A stretch of DNA of 64,000 nt from positions 97,897-161,896 of the forward strand of contig SKCR01029084.1 of NCBI GenBank assembly GCA_019454045.1, in the 5' to 3' direction. The translations under genes were made by a program, and so were the position numbers. The stretch's first letter is position 1; each line of letters starts with the position of its first letter. Source of the DNA: Zanthoxylum bungeanum. Lineage: Eukaryota; Streptophyta; Magnoliopsida; Sapindales; Rutaceae. The notes under the pieces are model-generated. The model was not told the DNA's origin, ran no database searches, and worked only from the letters and a program-made list of their open reading frames with translations. Shown in pieces: positions 32,273-42,779 of the stretch.

Positions 32273-33493
32273 CATATCACTCCACCTCCACATTTTCCTC
32301 AGCGTCTTCAGAAAAACAAACTGGACAAGCAGTTTGCTCATTTCCTGGAGGTGTTCAAAAAGCTGCACATCAACATTCCATTTGCAGAAGCCTTGGAACA
32401 AATGCCCAGCTATGTAAAATTCATGAAAGACATTCTTTCACGAAAATAGAGATTGGGAGATTACGAGACAGTTGCATTGACAGAAGAATGTAGCGCCATC
32501 ATTCAGAGGAAGCTTCCCCCAAAGTTGAAAGATCATGGTAGTTTCACCATTCATTGCATCATAGGAGAACATAACTTTGTTAAGGCTTTATGTGATTTAG
32601 CTGCAAGTGTTAACTTGATGCCTTTTTCTATTTTCAGGAAACTGCAAATTGGAGAAACAATTCCCACTTCAGTCTCTCTACAACTTGCTGATAGAACGCT
32701 CGTATTTCCAAGAGGCGTAGTTGAGGATGTGCTGGTCAAGGTTGACAAATTTATTTTCCCAGCAGATTTTATTGTCCTTGGTATGGAGGAAGATGCAGAC
32801 GTGCCAATCATCTTTGGGAGACCGTTCTTGGGTACACGTCGAACCATTATTGATGTACAAAAAGGAGAATTAACCATGAGGGTACAAGACCAAGAAATAA
32901 CATTCATTGTTTTCAAGGCCATGAATTTCACAGATGATGAAAAGAATGAGGAATGTTTCAGACTTGATGTGATACACAGTACCATTCAGAACTCCAATGC
33001 AATGCAAAGTTCTTCTGACAAACTTAAAACATGTCAATTGCCTGTGGAGCTTGAAGATAAAGCATCTTTTGTACTGAAAAAGCCAATTCTTGCACTACAA
33101 GCAACAGAAGAGAAACAGTTCCACCAGCTCAACGAATTGGAGGAATTTCACAATCAGCCTTTTGAGGATGCCAAATTGTACAAAGAAAAGGCAAGGAAAA
33201 GACATGATGAGAAGTTAGTGCGCATACAACTGGAACTAGGGCAGAAGGTACTGTTAAACAAATCAAGGGTGAAATTCTTCCCATGGAAGTCAAAATCACG
33301 GTGGTCAGGTCCATTTATGATCACCAAGGTTTTACTAGACAGAGCCGTTGAGATACATGATCCCGACTCGAACAAAACATTCAAGGTTAAAAACAAGTGT
33401 GTTAAGCACTACTGGGGAAAATCATTTGAACGACAAAAAGAAAGTGTCACACTTTCAGATCCAGCCTGCGTTCGAGAAGTCACATCTAGCTGA
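32273..33493 (+). pseudogene. pol: Protease joined to integrase C-terminus (RT, RNase H, IN core deleted)
   Basis: The open run 32453-33493 codes 346 residues; a linker (QRLQKNKLDKQFAHFLEVFK..) lies in the same frame upstream, after a stop at 32447. Residues 1-180 are an Athila-type aspartic protease: KALCDLAASVNLMPFS (active-site DLG reads DLA at 32594-32602), LQLADRTLVFPRG and PIIFGRPFLGT. From about residue 195 the sequence turns into the integrase C-terminal region: CQLPVELEDKA, QLNELEEF, RKRHDEKL, GQKVLLNKSRVKFFPWKSKS, RWSGPF and VKHYWG. Nothing of RT, RNase H or the integrase DDE core lies between. The fusion is in frame and open for 1 kb, which suggests selection, chance or youth. With DLA in the active site the protease is probably inactive. 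Confidence 0.9.
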
Positions 33494-33499
33494 CGACGA

Positions 33500-33530
33500 T
33501 AAAATTAGCACTAGCAGGGAGGCAACCCAT
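33500..33530 (+). other. Conserved GGGAGGCAACCC block after integrase
   Basis: AGCACTAGCAGGGAGGCAAC then CCATGCAA; the same block is in E3 (15085-15110) and reversed in E4 (about 40958-40985). Confidence 0.7.
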
Positions 33531-33606
33531 GCAATTTGTGTATATATTGTGATTTGGTGTGATTTAATTTTGTGTATTTAATTTTTGCAGATTAAGACAT
33601 TTCAGG

Positions 33607-34119
33607 ATGGAAGAAATTCTTGAAAATCTTCACAAGCAATTTCCTTCTCTCCCTCAAAACTCTCTGATGAAATTCTACAAAGCTCGTTTGGAAGAGATGG
33701 GACTACTGATGATCCATTATATTCCTAATGACATTCGTTGGGTAATCGAAGCACAGGTCCGATTAGCAGGTGAGTATTCTGATTCCTGTAATTCTTATTT
33801 GCCTGGATTTGTAAGAAACACATATGCAAAGAAACATAGAGCTAAGCAAATGGGTGTTTGTTACAAATGTGCATGCTGGAATTGCAATACTCGTTGTCGT
33901 TCTTTAGGAATGGTGTCTGATAATCGCAAAGACAAAATTAAATTCATTAGGGATGGCTTGAGTAAGGAGTCTGTAGATAATATATCTTCGACTCTTGAGA
34001 CGCATCCCAGTGGATATGTTCATATAGCCATTCGCAAATTACATACACAATTCCAAAAAGAAAGACAACAGTTAAGTATTGGGAATCTGACTCAAAAGAC
34101 CCTGTTTGCCAATTTATAA
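33607..34119 (+). CDS. Unidentified 170-codon cysteine-rich ORF of the Athila-type family
   Basis: This is the only fully open cargo ORF in the window. It begins MEEILENLHKQFPSLPQNSL and is rich in charged residues. At about residues 92-106 lies a cysteine cluster, CYKCACWNCNTRC (C-x2-C-x1-C-x2-C-x3-C), which could bind metal but matches no knuckle I know. A basic C-terminal part follows (RKDKIKFIRDGLSKES, HPSGYVHIAIRKLHTQFQ). I do not recognise the family. Copies exist in E4 (reverse, 40409-40890, broken) and as a trace in E3, so it is a resident of this lineage. It sits where env-like or accessory ORFs occur in other Athila-type elements, 113 bases after the polyprotein. No signal peptide or membrane segment is visible. 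The ATG chosen is the first, and the E4 copy aligns from it. Confidence 0.75.
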   Translation: MEEILENLHKQFPSLPQNSLMKFYKARLEEMGLLMIHYIPNDIRWVIEAQVRLAGEYSDSCNSYLPGFVRNTYAKKHRAKQMGVCYKCACWNCNTRCRSLGMVSDNRKDKIKFIRDGLSKESVDNISSTLETHPSGYVHIAIRKLHTQFQKERQQLSIGNLTQKTLFANL

Positions 34120-34405
34120 GAAAATTGGATGGGAAGCTTGTCCCTGACGCATAGACGTCAATCAAGTCGCTAATTTTCTTATACATATTATATCTCTTTG
34201 TCTTTTCCTAATAATTGTAATTTTTTTTGTTGTTTTCTTTTATTTTCTCCGACAGGATCCAAAACTTTTTAACTATCACGATTTATTTTACTGTTTAACT
34301 AATAATTATCATTTGGCAGGTACTAGTGCTATTATTTTACTCACCCTTTTCAGGTATTATAAATTCAACTCATCATTGCACTTTTGAAGACAACCAGAGT
34401 AAAAC
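34120..34405 (+). other. Spacer between 170-codon ORF and LOG in E7
   Basis: Non-coding and T-rich. It contains GACAGGATCC (34253) and 'TTTGGCAGGTACTAGTG', conserved in E4 (28596-28266 reversed). Polypyrimidine stretches followed by CAG (for example CCTTTTCAGG near 34348) could act as 3' splice sites. That would let a spliced subgenomic mRNA express LOG. Confidence 0.45.
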
Positions 34406-35145
34406 ATGGAAGCCACTTCAAGAAGACGAGTTGAAAACATCTGTGTGTTTTGCGGTACTAGTGTTGGGGTTAAGCCACAATACGTAGAAGCATCACAGGA
34501 ATTGGGTCGAGTCATTGTTGGAAGGAATATGCATTAGTATATGGCGGTGGCAATCTTGGACTAATGGGGATCGTTTCAAATGCTGTACAAGATGGAGGCA
34601 GTCAAGTCTTGGGAATCATCCCAAAACCCTTGGTGGAGGCGAATCTTATTGGATCATCAAACGGAGAGGAACTAATCATGCCAGGTATGTCTGAACGACT
34701 GGTATAAATGATTAACCGTGCTGATGCTTTTATTGCTTTTCCAGATGGCTTGGGTACATTGGAAGAAATTTTTACAGTATTATCTTGGGCAAACTTGAAC
34801 ATACACCAGAAACCGCTTGGACTGTACAACGTTGAAGGATTTTATGATTTTCTTTGTGTGTTTCTTGATGATGCCCGGAGAAATGGGTTCGTGACAAAAC
34901 CAATGAAAGAACTCCTATTTACTGCCAGAACTGCTCCGGATCTAATTGACCAAATCTTAGCCTATGAACCACAAATTGACCCTACCATTTCAAAGATAAA
35001 TTGGTCCGAGGACGATCGTGGTAAGAGGCGTCAGATTAATCTGGATCTTAACCTTAACATTTCGTGTAGAATTTTAGCTAACCAGGTACTATCTTCTAAA
35101 CTCTTCTTCTATTGTTTAAGACATTGGGGACAATGTCTCATTTAG
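34406..35145 (+). pseudogene. LOG-like: Captured LOG-like cytokinin phosphoribohydrolase gene in E7, two lesions
   Basis: LOG proteins are cytosolic enzymes that convert cytokinin riboside 5'-monophosphates into active cytokinins. The frame opens MEATSRRRVENICVFC, then GRNMH; one base is then missing (about 34534; the E4 copy has the extra base), shifting out of VYGGGNLGLMGIVSNAVQDG. Next come GSQVLGIIPKPLVEANLIG and MSERLV, a TAA at 34705-34707 (GAA in E4), and an open run from 34708: MINRADAFIAFPDGLGTLEE, NLNIHQKPLGLYNVEGFYDF, DLIDQILAYEP. The family motif PGGxGTxxE is present as PDGLGTLEE, with one Gly changed to Asp; the conserved RADAFIA and YGGG..GLMG are clear. Its length (about 246 codons) fits plant LOGs plus a tail that runs into the element's own TTGGGGACAATG block. 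It has no introns, so it was probably captured from spliced mRNA. Confidence 0.9.
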
Positions 35146-35158
35146 GTTTGGGGGAGGG
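35122..35158 (+). other. E7 internal PPT-like tract
   Basis: ACATTGGGGACAATGTCTC followed by TTTAGGTTTGGGGGAGGG. It overlaps the last codons of the LOG frame. Confidence 0.65.
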
Positions 35159-36364
35159 AATTAGTTGTTGATCATTATTTTGTTTTTAGTGGTGTGTTGT
35201 TTTTTATTTTTAGTCCAATTTTTTTTGAAAAATACAAAAAAAATTGAAAATTTTTCAAAAATTACAAAATATTTTGCGTTTTTGTGTTTTTATTTTGACT
35301 AAAAATGTGAAATTGGTAAGAGATAGCTGAGTAAGGAGTTTCCACTCCTGAGACGTGTCTAAAACCTATTTCGGAACAAGTTAATATTTGTTTATTTCCT
35401 TTTGAATAATTTTAATTTATGAATTCTCCATAATATTGACTAAAATGGATCTTCATATGCTCAGTTGGTAGGTATTATCAACATGCATGGTAACATACGG
35501 ACATGAGTTATAATTGAAAAGTTTGTAATATTTAGTGCTCTAGTTTAATTGGAGAATCATATCAAAAAGTGATGGAGTAAAAAAAAAAAACGTATGAGGT
35601 CCGAGTTATTAAGTCTGTAAGGGTGTTTTAACACCTAGTGCCCTAAAGCCAACTGGTTTGGGAGTCACTGGCCCAAAGCTCGCTACATGGATCAAGGATG
35701 TTGCAAAAATATATATATCTGAAGTTTGAGTAATTAAGTCCGTAGGGGTGTCTTAACACCTGGTGCTTAAAACCAACTGGTTTGGGAGCCACCGACCCAA
35801 TACTCGCTACATAGATGGAAGATATTGTATATAAATAAAAAAAAAAATCAAAAATCAAAGAAAAAAATCAGAAAAATTATTCCATTGCTGCAAAAGGTGT
35901 AAATTCTGATAAAACTTTAGGACAAAAATATTACTCTCTGATCAACTGCACTTGTGACTGTTGTGGGAAAAAATGAGTTGATTAATATTTTGTCGGCTGT
36001 GCATATGGATAATGGTAAATATAATCGGAGAATTTACTTATTCAGTAATTTAGAAAGAAAGAAAACAACTAGTAACTTGGAGTAGAAGTTTCACTTGATT
36101 AGTCACTAACTTCTTTATTCTCTTTTCTCTTGTCTTTTTGCTTTTGTGTGCATTAGTTTTATTATCTTTTTACTTTTGTAAAACATTTGTGGGTATCGTT
36201 GCTGTAAGCCCTCACGAGACTATAACTCGTCCACTAGGGACACCTAGGGGTTTAAAGGCTTGTTGCATATGCTAAATGCAACTGTGATCCCTACGAAAGT
36301 GGCTTAGTTTAATTTTAATTGTTTCTTGTATTTTATTTTATTGTTTTGCTCGAGGACTAGCAAA
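35159..36364 (+). other. E7 3' UTR with conserved and duplicated blocks
   Basis: Two tandem-like copies of the 'GAGT.ATTAAGTC.GTA.GGGTGT.TTAACACCT' plus 'AACTGGTTTGGGAG' block occur at 35596-35695 and 35720-35815. The block 'GTATCGTTGCTGTAAGCCC...CTAGGGGTTTAAAGG' at 36190-36258 matches E3 and E4. The remainder is AT-rich with no ORF of note. Confidence 0.6.
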
Positions 36365-36382
36365 ATGTTAGGTTTGGGGGTG
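36365..36382 (+). other. E7 polypurine tract
   Basis: TGTTAGGTTTGGGGGTG directly before TGATGAGCGG at 36383. Confidence 0.88.
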
Positions 36383-39300
36383 TGATGAGCGGAAAATATA
36401 TCAATATTTACCGCCCCTTTTACTTAATATTTTGTTTAATTTTTCGGGTTTGATGAACGTTTTGATGTGTTTTACTTTATTTTGCAGATAAAATAATATT
36501 GGGACACAATGGAATCATTTAGGACGAAATGTGGGTCAAATAAGGGCAAAAATTGGACTTGACATATTAATTTTGGAGATTGGAAACTTGAAATGACGTT
36601 TTAACGAAGTGCAGTTTTGGAAATTCCATATTTGCGCATCTGTCGTATTTTGGGCATAACCTTTTACTCCAATATCGGATTGAGCTGATTCAAGTTCCAG
36701 ATTAAAGAATACTCAAAGATCTACAACTTTGAAAGACAAAATAATTTCGATTTCTGAAAATTGCATGCCCAAAATTGATTAAAAATCCAGAAGTGTGTTG
36801 TGTGTAATTATTAAAGTCATTTTCAATCATTTTCAAAGAAAAACATAAATAAATAAATAAATAATAAAAATTATCAAATCACCACCAAACATGATAAACA
36901 ATTAGTGTAGCAATTAATAATGGATTTGGTGGAGCAATTAGTGGAGGAATTAATAATGGATTTGGTGGATGATTTGATGGAGGCAAAATCTTGCCTATAA
37001 ATACCAAGTCATTTCATTTGTAAATTCATACTTTCTTCTAAGGAATTCCTTAAGAATACTAAGAAGATTGTATATTGTTTGTTTATTTACAGCTTTCAGT
37101 AATTAATTTCCGCTTTCGCACTTTCTTTTCTTTACTTTTCAGTTTTTACTTTCCGCAATTTACTTTTACGCACAATACTTTTCTTTCTTTAATTTTCAGT
37201 TTTTACTTTTCAGTAATGAGGAGGTAACTCCCCTTTGCTGGGGTAAAAGGTAAATTTTTTATTACTAATATTTAGATTAATCTCTCTTAATTATAATATA
37301 TAAACTAGTTAAAACTTGACTTAACGAGGATACCGCCATATTGGTCGGTTGGTAATTATTTAAATTGGTTTTAACCTGATTAAACTGGATACCGCCTGAT
37401 TGGTCGGTTGGTAATTAATTATTCATTTGACTTAATTTGGATACCGCATATATGGCTGGTTGGTAATTATCATGCAAAGTTAATATATTATATTAAGGGA
37501 GATATCTAAAATAGAAGTAATAAAAATGGATCCTTTTACCTCAGCATTTTCTTTTATTGTACTTTTACTTTATTTACTTTTCAGAAATTTACTTTCAGCA
37601 TTTACTTTTCAGCAATTTACTTTCAGCATTTACTTTCAGCATTTACTTTTCAGTAATTTACTTTCAGCATTTACTTTCAGCATTTAATTTTCAGTATTTT
37701 ACTTTATGTCTTTTATTTTATTTAAGTTTTTTACCACCCGTAAATATGTGTCGTAATTAAGCCAGTTATCTGGGGTTGTGATGAAATCCAATATCACCGG
37801 TTTATAAAGGGTTAAATTACAGTTTGGGTAATATAAAAGTTTATTTATTGAGCCTTAATCCTAATGCTTTTTATTAACTGGTCATTAATAAAATTGAACT
37901 GGTAAACTTAAAATGAACTTGGAAAAGGATTTTAGGTTTAAGACCTTAGACTTAATAGCCCACGATCTTCCTTGAGGATAAACCCTTTTAATAGATTTCC
38001 TTACAGGATATGAATATACCTGTCGGGCTGTTGGTTTCTAATGTGGTCCCAAGATCATATTTGAACATTGAAAAGAATGAATACTCAAATGAAGTGAGGC
38101 GGAAACACAATTACATTGAACGGATTTGAGATGTGTTGAGAAGAAAGTGAACTCCAAGATCCTTTATTGATTTTCGGCCAAGGTGAATATCCAAGCTCCA
38201 AGCTCCAAGCTTTGTCCTTTTGATTCCAAGCTCCAAGGTTGGTTTCCCTATCACCTTGTGATGATTCTTGAAGTGTGCTAGCAAGTGAAGAAAAGAAAAC
38301 AATTTCCTTTGTTCTCCAAGGAGGCTCACGGTTTTAGCCAAGAGGGAGAGAGAGATTTCTTTGTTTTTGGTATTTGTTTTCTAAAAACAATAATGAAAAT
38401 CCTTTACCAAATTTTGGTATATCTTTCAAAAAGTCAAATAAAAAATTTGGAGCGAAAATTTGCATTAAAAGCCTCACAACCACTTCTTTCATGAATAGTG
38501 ACTGCATGTCAATCACTAAAAAGTGAGTTGACATCTATCATTTGAATGACGTGCGATGTGACGAGCGATGTGACTTGTGGTCGCACTTGATTCGAAATTG
38601 AAGTGGCCTCGCAAACACATCCCGGGCTCGGGTTCGTTAAATCTGAATTAACGAATTTTCCGTTGCGACGTAATTAAATCAAATTTAATTAAATAATTAT
38701 GCCAAGCAAAAAATTATTCACGTCGCTAGCGAATTAACTCTAAATTAATTCGTTAGCCCGAATTAAAATCTAATCTTAATTCAGCGTCGAAATCTTAATT
38801 TCGTTTAATATATCGAATATATTATTTTATCGATTAATTCCAAATTAATCGTTTCTCTCTCTTCAAATAGTATTTTATCCCAGATAAAATATCTCCGTAA
38901 TTAATCCAAGATTTATTATGTTCGAATCATACGTCATCGGTGAATCTTCGTTAAGCGACCCAAGAGATCCCTGGATATGTTGGCAGTTAATCCGGTCGTC
39001 GGACTATTCGAACACGTACGTACCTCGTACTACGTTCTTACCGATTTACGAGACATGGTTGGCTTCTAGCAAAGCACCGTGCCTACCCAATTCTCCAGAA
39101 ATATTCTTAATGGAATATATAATCTATATCAGGCGTAGTATACGTAGTATTGCGTATTGCGATCCAGTATCGGATGTCACATGCAAGGCCTGGGGCTGGA
39201 ATAGTGTCTGCCCCGTACGAAGCATATATCAGATTACCAGCAACTACTCTCTTTAAATCGGATAATCATGACCTTGTCATATTATCCCGATGGTTGCAAC

Positions 39301-40408
39301 CATTTAGAGTACCAGTTCTGTATCCCTGCGTGATCATCATCTTCATATGACTGAAGTGATACTTCCATCTTGACATTACACCCAATACATTACGATTCTC
39401 AATAAACCCAGAAAAGGCGTATACAGAACTGTTAAAGTCCTGGACAACCAAAACCAAAGCGTATTGATTGTCGCAAGTACTAGCGATGGCAAGTCTCAGG
39501 TTAAGACCAAATACACCTACCCTGATGCGGATTCCCATAGACACATAGTCATACTACCAATGGGATTCCGTGGGGTCTATCCAGAGCGAAGCTGTTTCCG
39601 TACCATCGGTAAACACAACCTCCTATCACACTTGCATAAGTATCCAACACTTAAATATATGAGAACTATGCTGTTACGTTTCCATAACACGCACAAGTGC
39701 GATACTAGTCTATTCCGCATTATCGATGTCCAGTCTCGATAATACTACGACTAGGGATATTAATGATTAAACCTTTATGAATTGATACTGTCTCATATCT
39801 TATAATCCGGAACTAATTATAGGGACTTTTATCATTTATATATTCAAGTAATCAAATTACAAAATTATAAAATGCAATTTCATTGCTACATAATTAATTT
39901 ATACAAAAACCACAATGTCTTTTACAAATAGTGACGCTATGGGTCATAATTGTCTAACACGGGCGGGGTTCCATAATTGGAACTTAATCTTAATAAATTC
40001 AGATAACTTGGTTAACATAGGAATATGATTAATGGGTTATACTGGGTATTTGTATTTGACCATCGGAAAAGGCTTTTACATAATTTCGTGTTCCAGGTTA
40101 ATAAACCAATATATTACACAAATGTAAAATAACCACTTCATCTTTTAAAAAAGATATTGGAAGGATTCACAACCCTGGATTAATTTTATAAATTTGAATT
40201 TTCTTCAATCTACTTTCAAGCAATTTTATTTACTTGTTTTAATTTTAAAGTCACCGCTCAATCAAAAAATCAATCCATTAGATACTTGTAAACTTTAACT
40301 TCATAAATTGATAACAAAAGGTTTTAAGTCCTTGTGGGATTGATACTTTTTATACTACTTGAACGATACGTGCGCTTGCGTTATACGCGTGTGATTACAC
40401 ACCGATCA
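36383..40408 (+). repeat. E7 3' LTR, interrupted by E8
   Basis: TGATGAGCGG to CACCGATCA. Without E8 and its duplicated 5 bases it is 2,090 bp. A TATA box is at 36996-37003. All repeat tracts of the 5' LTR are present. It is followed by TSD GACTC. Confidence 0.9.
38029..39959 (-). mobile_element. E8: solo LTR inserted in the E7 3' LTR
   Basis: Starts TGTTGGTTTC and ends GTCTAACA; 1,931 bp, flanked by CGGGC at 38024-38028 and 39960-39964. The 5' LTR of E7 has the uninterrupted site (ATCGGGCGGGG). It has no PBS, PPT or coding domain. Leader-like sequence near 38100-38400 reads on the minus strand, hence the strand given. ORFs such as 38918-39256 show no family motif. Confidence 0.88.
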
Positions 40409-40890
40409 GACTCAATTGTTGTCTTTCTCTTCGAAATATGTATGTAAATTGTGAATTGCGTGATAGACATATCCACTGGGATGCGTCTTAAGATTCAATG
40501 ATTTATCATATAAAGAGTCCTTACTCATGCCATCCCTAATTAATTTTATTTTATCTTCGCGGTTATCAGACACCATTCCTAAAGAACGACAACGAGTATT
40601 GCTTGTACATCATGCACTTTTATAACAAACACCTAATCGTTTAGTTATTCTTTTCTTGGCATAGGTGTTTTTTCCTAAACCATGCAGAAATGAAATAAAA
40701 GAGTCAGATGACTCACTTGCCAAGCGGACTCGTGCTTCAATTATCTAACGAATATCACTAGGAATACCTTGGATCATCAGAAGCCTCATTCTTTCAATGC
40801 GTGCTTTGTAGACTTTCATCAGAGATTTTTTAGGGAGAGAAGGAAAATACTTGTGAAGTTTTGCGAGTACGTCTTCCATCCTGTCTGTGA
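40409..40890 (-). pseudogene. 170-codon ORF of E4, broken copy
   Basis: On the minus strand it reads MEDVLAKLHKYFPSLPKKSL, then RLASESSDS, KNTYAKK, LGVCYKSA, NTRCRSLGMVSDNREDKIKL and THPSGYVYHAIHNLHTYF. It aligns along its length with the E7 ORF at 33607-34119, with roughly 60-65% identity by eye. Stops fall after PSDIR and in the cysteine cluster, where some cysteines are lost. The copy ends at the E7 insertion site. Its conservation of SLGMVSDN and THPSGYV marks these as the best search words for the unknown family. Confidence 0.8.
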
Positions 40891-40957
40891 CTTATCCTAT
40901 AAAAATTAAACATATAAAAATAAAACACACAAAATCTCAATATATATACAAATTACA

Positions 40958-40985
40958 TGGGTTGCCTCTTTGCCAGCGCTAAGTT
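40958..40985 (-). other. Conserved GGCAACCC block in E4
   Basis: On the minus strand AGCGCTGGCAAAGAGGCAAC then CCATGTAA, between the integrase end and the 170-codon ORF, as in E7. Confidence 0.6.
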
Positions 40986-41018
40986 TAACGTCGTCAACTA
41001 GACATAACTGCCCAAATA

Positions 41019-42240
41019 TTAGGCTGGATCTACCAGTGTGAGACTCTCTTTTTGACGCTTGATGGATTCTCCCCAATAGTGCTTGACACGTTGGTTGTTG
41101 ACTTTGAATGTATCATTGAAGTTGGGGTCATATAGCTCAACGGCTTCGTAGAGTAAAACTTGGGTGATCACAAATAGACCTGACCACCGTGATTTCAGCT
41201 TGCCAGGGAAAAGTTTCAACCTTGAGTTGTATAACAATACCCGCTGCCCTGGTTCCAGTTGTCTGCGCACTATTTTCTGATCATGTCATTTCTTGGTATT
41301 TTCTTTGTACATTTTGGCATTCTCATAAGAATGGAGATGGAATTCCTTCAATTCATTCAAATGGTAGAGTTGTTTCTCTCATGCTGCTTGCAGATCAAAA
41401 TTTAGCTTTTTCAGTACCCAATACGCTTTATGTTCGAGCTCCACAGGCAAATGGCATGCTTTCCCAAACACCAGATGATATGGGGACATTCCAATGGGTG
41501 TCTTGTAAGCTGTCCGGTAGCCCATAATGTGTCATCTAATTTTATAGACCAGTCCCTCCTTATTAAACAAACATTTCTCTCCAGGATTCTTTTGATTTCT
41601 CTGTTGGAAACCTCAACTTGCCCACTTGACTGTGGATGGTAAGAAGTGGCAACTTTGTGAGTTAATCCATATTTGGCTAGGAGTGCATCGAAGTATCTGT
41701 TACAGAAGTGTGTGCCACCATCACTGATGATCGCTCGAGGTGTTCCGAAACGAGTGCAAATATTTTTTTGAGGAATTTTAACACCACTTTGGAGTCATTT
41801 GATGGCAGTGTTATGTTTCTTCAACCCATTTAGAGATGTAGTATACTACAACCAGAATGTACAGGTTTCCATATGATGGAACAAAGGTTCCCATAAAGTC
41901 AATCCCACATACATCAAATATCTATACTTTGAGAATTCTTTGAAGAGGTCATTCATTTCTCCTCGAAATATTTCCCGTTCTTTGGCACCTGTCATATTGA
42001 AGAACGAATAAGTGAGCATTTTTAAATGAGTGGGCCAGAACAAACCTGATTTCAGGACTTTGGCCGTGATTTTGTCTATGTTGAAGTGTCCGTCGTATAA
42101 TGATGAATGACAATGCTACAAGACATATATTAACCTCCTCTTGTGGTACACAACCCACAATAACTGATCAGCACAGCGTTTGAATAGGTACGACTCATCC
42201 CATACATAATGTTTGACTTCTTTGAAGAATTTCTTTCTTT
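41019..42240 (-). pseudogene. pol: Athila-type integrase of E4, broken
   Basis: Integrase inserts element DNA into the chromosome. From high to low coordinate the minus strand shows the zinc-binding start (CHSSLYDGHFNIDKI, near 42110-42060), GIDFMG with the first Asp of the catalytic triad (about 41905), [10 protein letters not shown] with the second Asp (about 41735), and [19 protein letters not shown] with the Glu (about 41630-41570). The C-terminal part at 41270-41019 is open: LEPGQRVLLYNSRLKLFPGK, RWSGLF and VKHYWGES. The pieces lie in different frames, with several stops. This is the segment whose core is deleted in E7. Confidence 0.85.
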
Positions 42241-42660
42241 ACTGATGTGTCCATTCCAACGGCCATTTCCCCGATACTATGTAGTTTACATAGTCAGCCT
42301 TCCATGGGATTTCCTGCTGCTTGATGGCAAACAACTGTTCATCTAGAAAAGTTTCTTTGATTGTCAGCTCATTGCCAGTTGTACCTCCATTTTCGAGCCT
42401 CGACAAGTGATCTTCCACTTGATTTTCTGTCCCATTCCTATCTCGAATCTCCACATCAAATTCTTGCAATAGAAGCACCCAATGGATCAATCTGGGCTTG
42501 GCATCTTTCTTCGCGATCCGATATTTGATTGCTGAATGATCTGTGTAGACCACCATTTTAGGACCCAGTAAATAGGAGCGAAATTTATCAAAAGTAAATA
42601 CAACTGCGAGCAACTCCTTTTCAGTTGTTGTGTAGTTGAGTTATGCTTCATTCAAAGTTT
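42240..42660 (-). pseudogene. pol: RNase H region of E4
   Basis: The minus-strand open run 42613-42239 reads [48 protein letters not shown] and VEDHLSRL. These are hallmarks of gypsy RNase H, which removes the RNA strand after reverse transcription. The upstream part (ALNEA-like, near 42640) is separated by a stop. Confidence 0.9.
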
Positions 42661-42779
42661 TTCTGGTGTAGTATATGTTATGAAACATTTTCGCCTTACA
42701 TTGTCCCAAAACTGAACCTACAGTAAAATTACTGGCATCGCACATCACTTCAAATGGAAGTGTCTAGTCCGGTGCTACT

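Larger units (their letters stand above)
28602..40408 (+). mobile_element. E7: complete Athila-type non-autonomous element with LOG cargo
   Basis: Both LTRs, PBS, PPT and 5-bp TSDs GACTC are present. Order: 5' LTR, PBS, gag, protease fused to the integrase C-terminus, 170-codon ORF, LOG gene, internal PPT-like tract, 3' UTR, PPT, 3' LTR (interrupted by E8). RT, RNase H and the integrase core are missing through one internal deletion. The LTRs are 2,095 bp and 2,090 bp (without E8). The first ~180 aligned bases differ at six places by eye, so the insertion is not very recent. It sits in the opposite orientation inside E4, a relative. Confidence 0.92.

Noticed and set aside
32024..32401. 125-codon minus-strand ORF
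   Set aside because: Antisense to the gag tail and protease linker of E7.
34406..35145. An intact, functional host LOG gene
   Set aside because: It has a frameshift near 34534 and a stop at 34705, lacks introns, and sits inside an LTR element with TSDs.
38918..39256. 112-codon + strand ORF
   Set aside because: Lies within the E8 solo LTR; no family motif, and other open runs overlap it in several frames.
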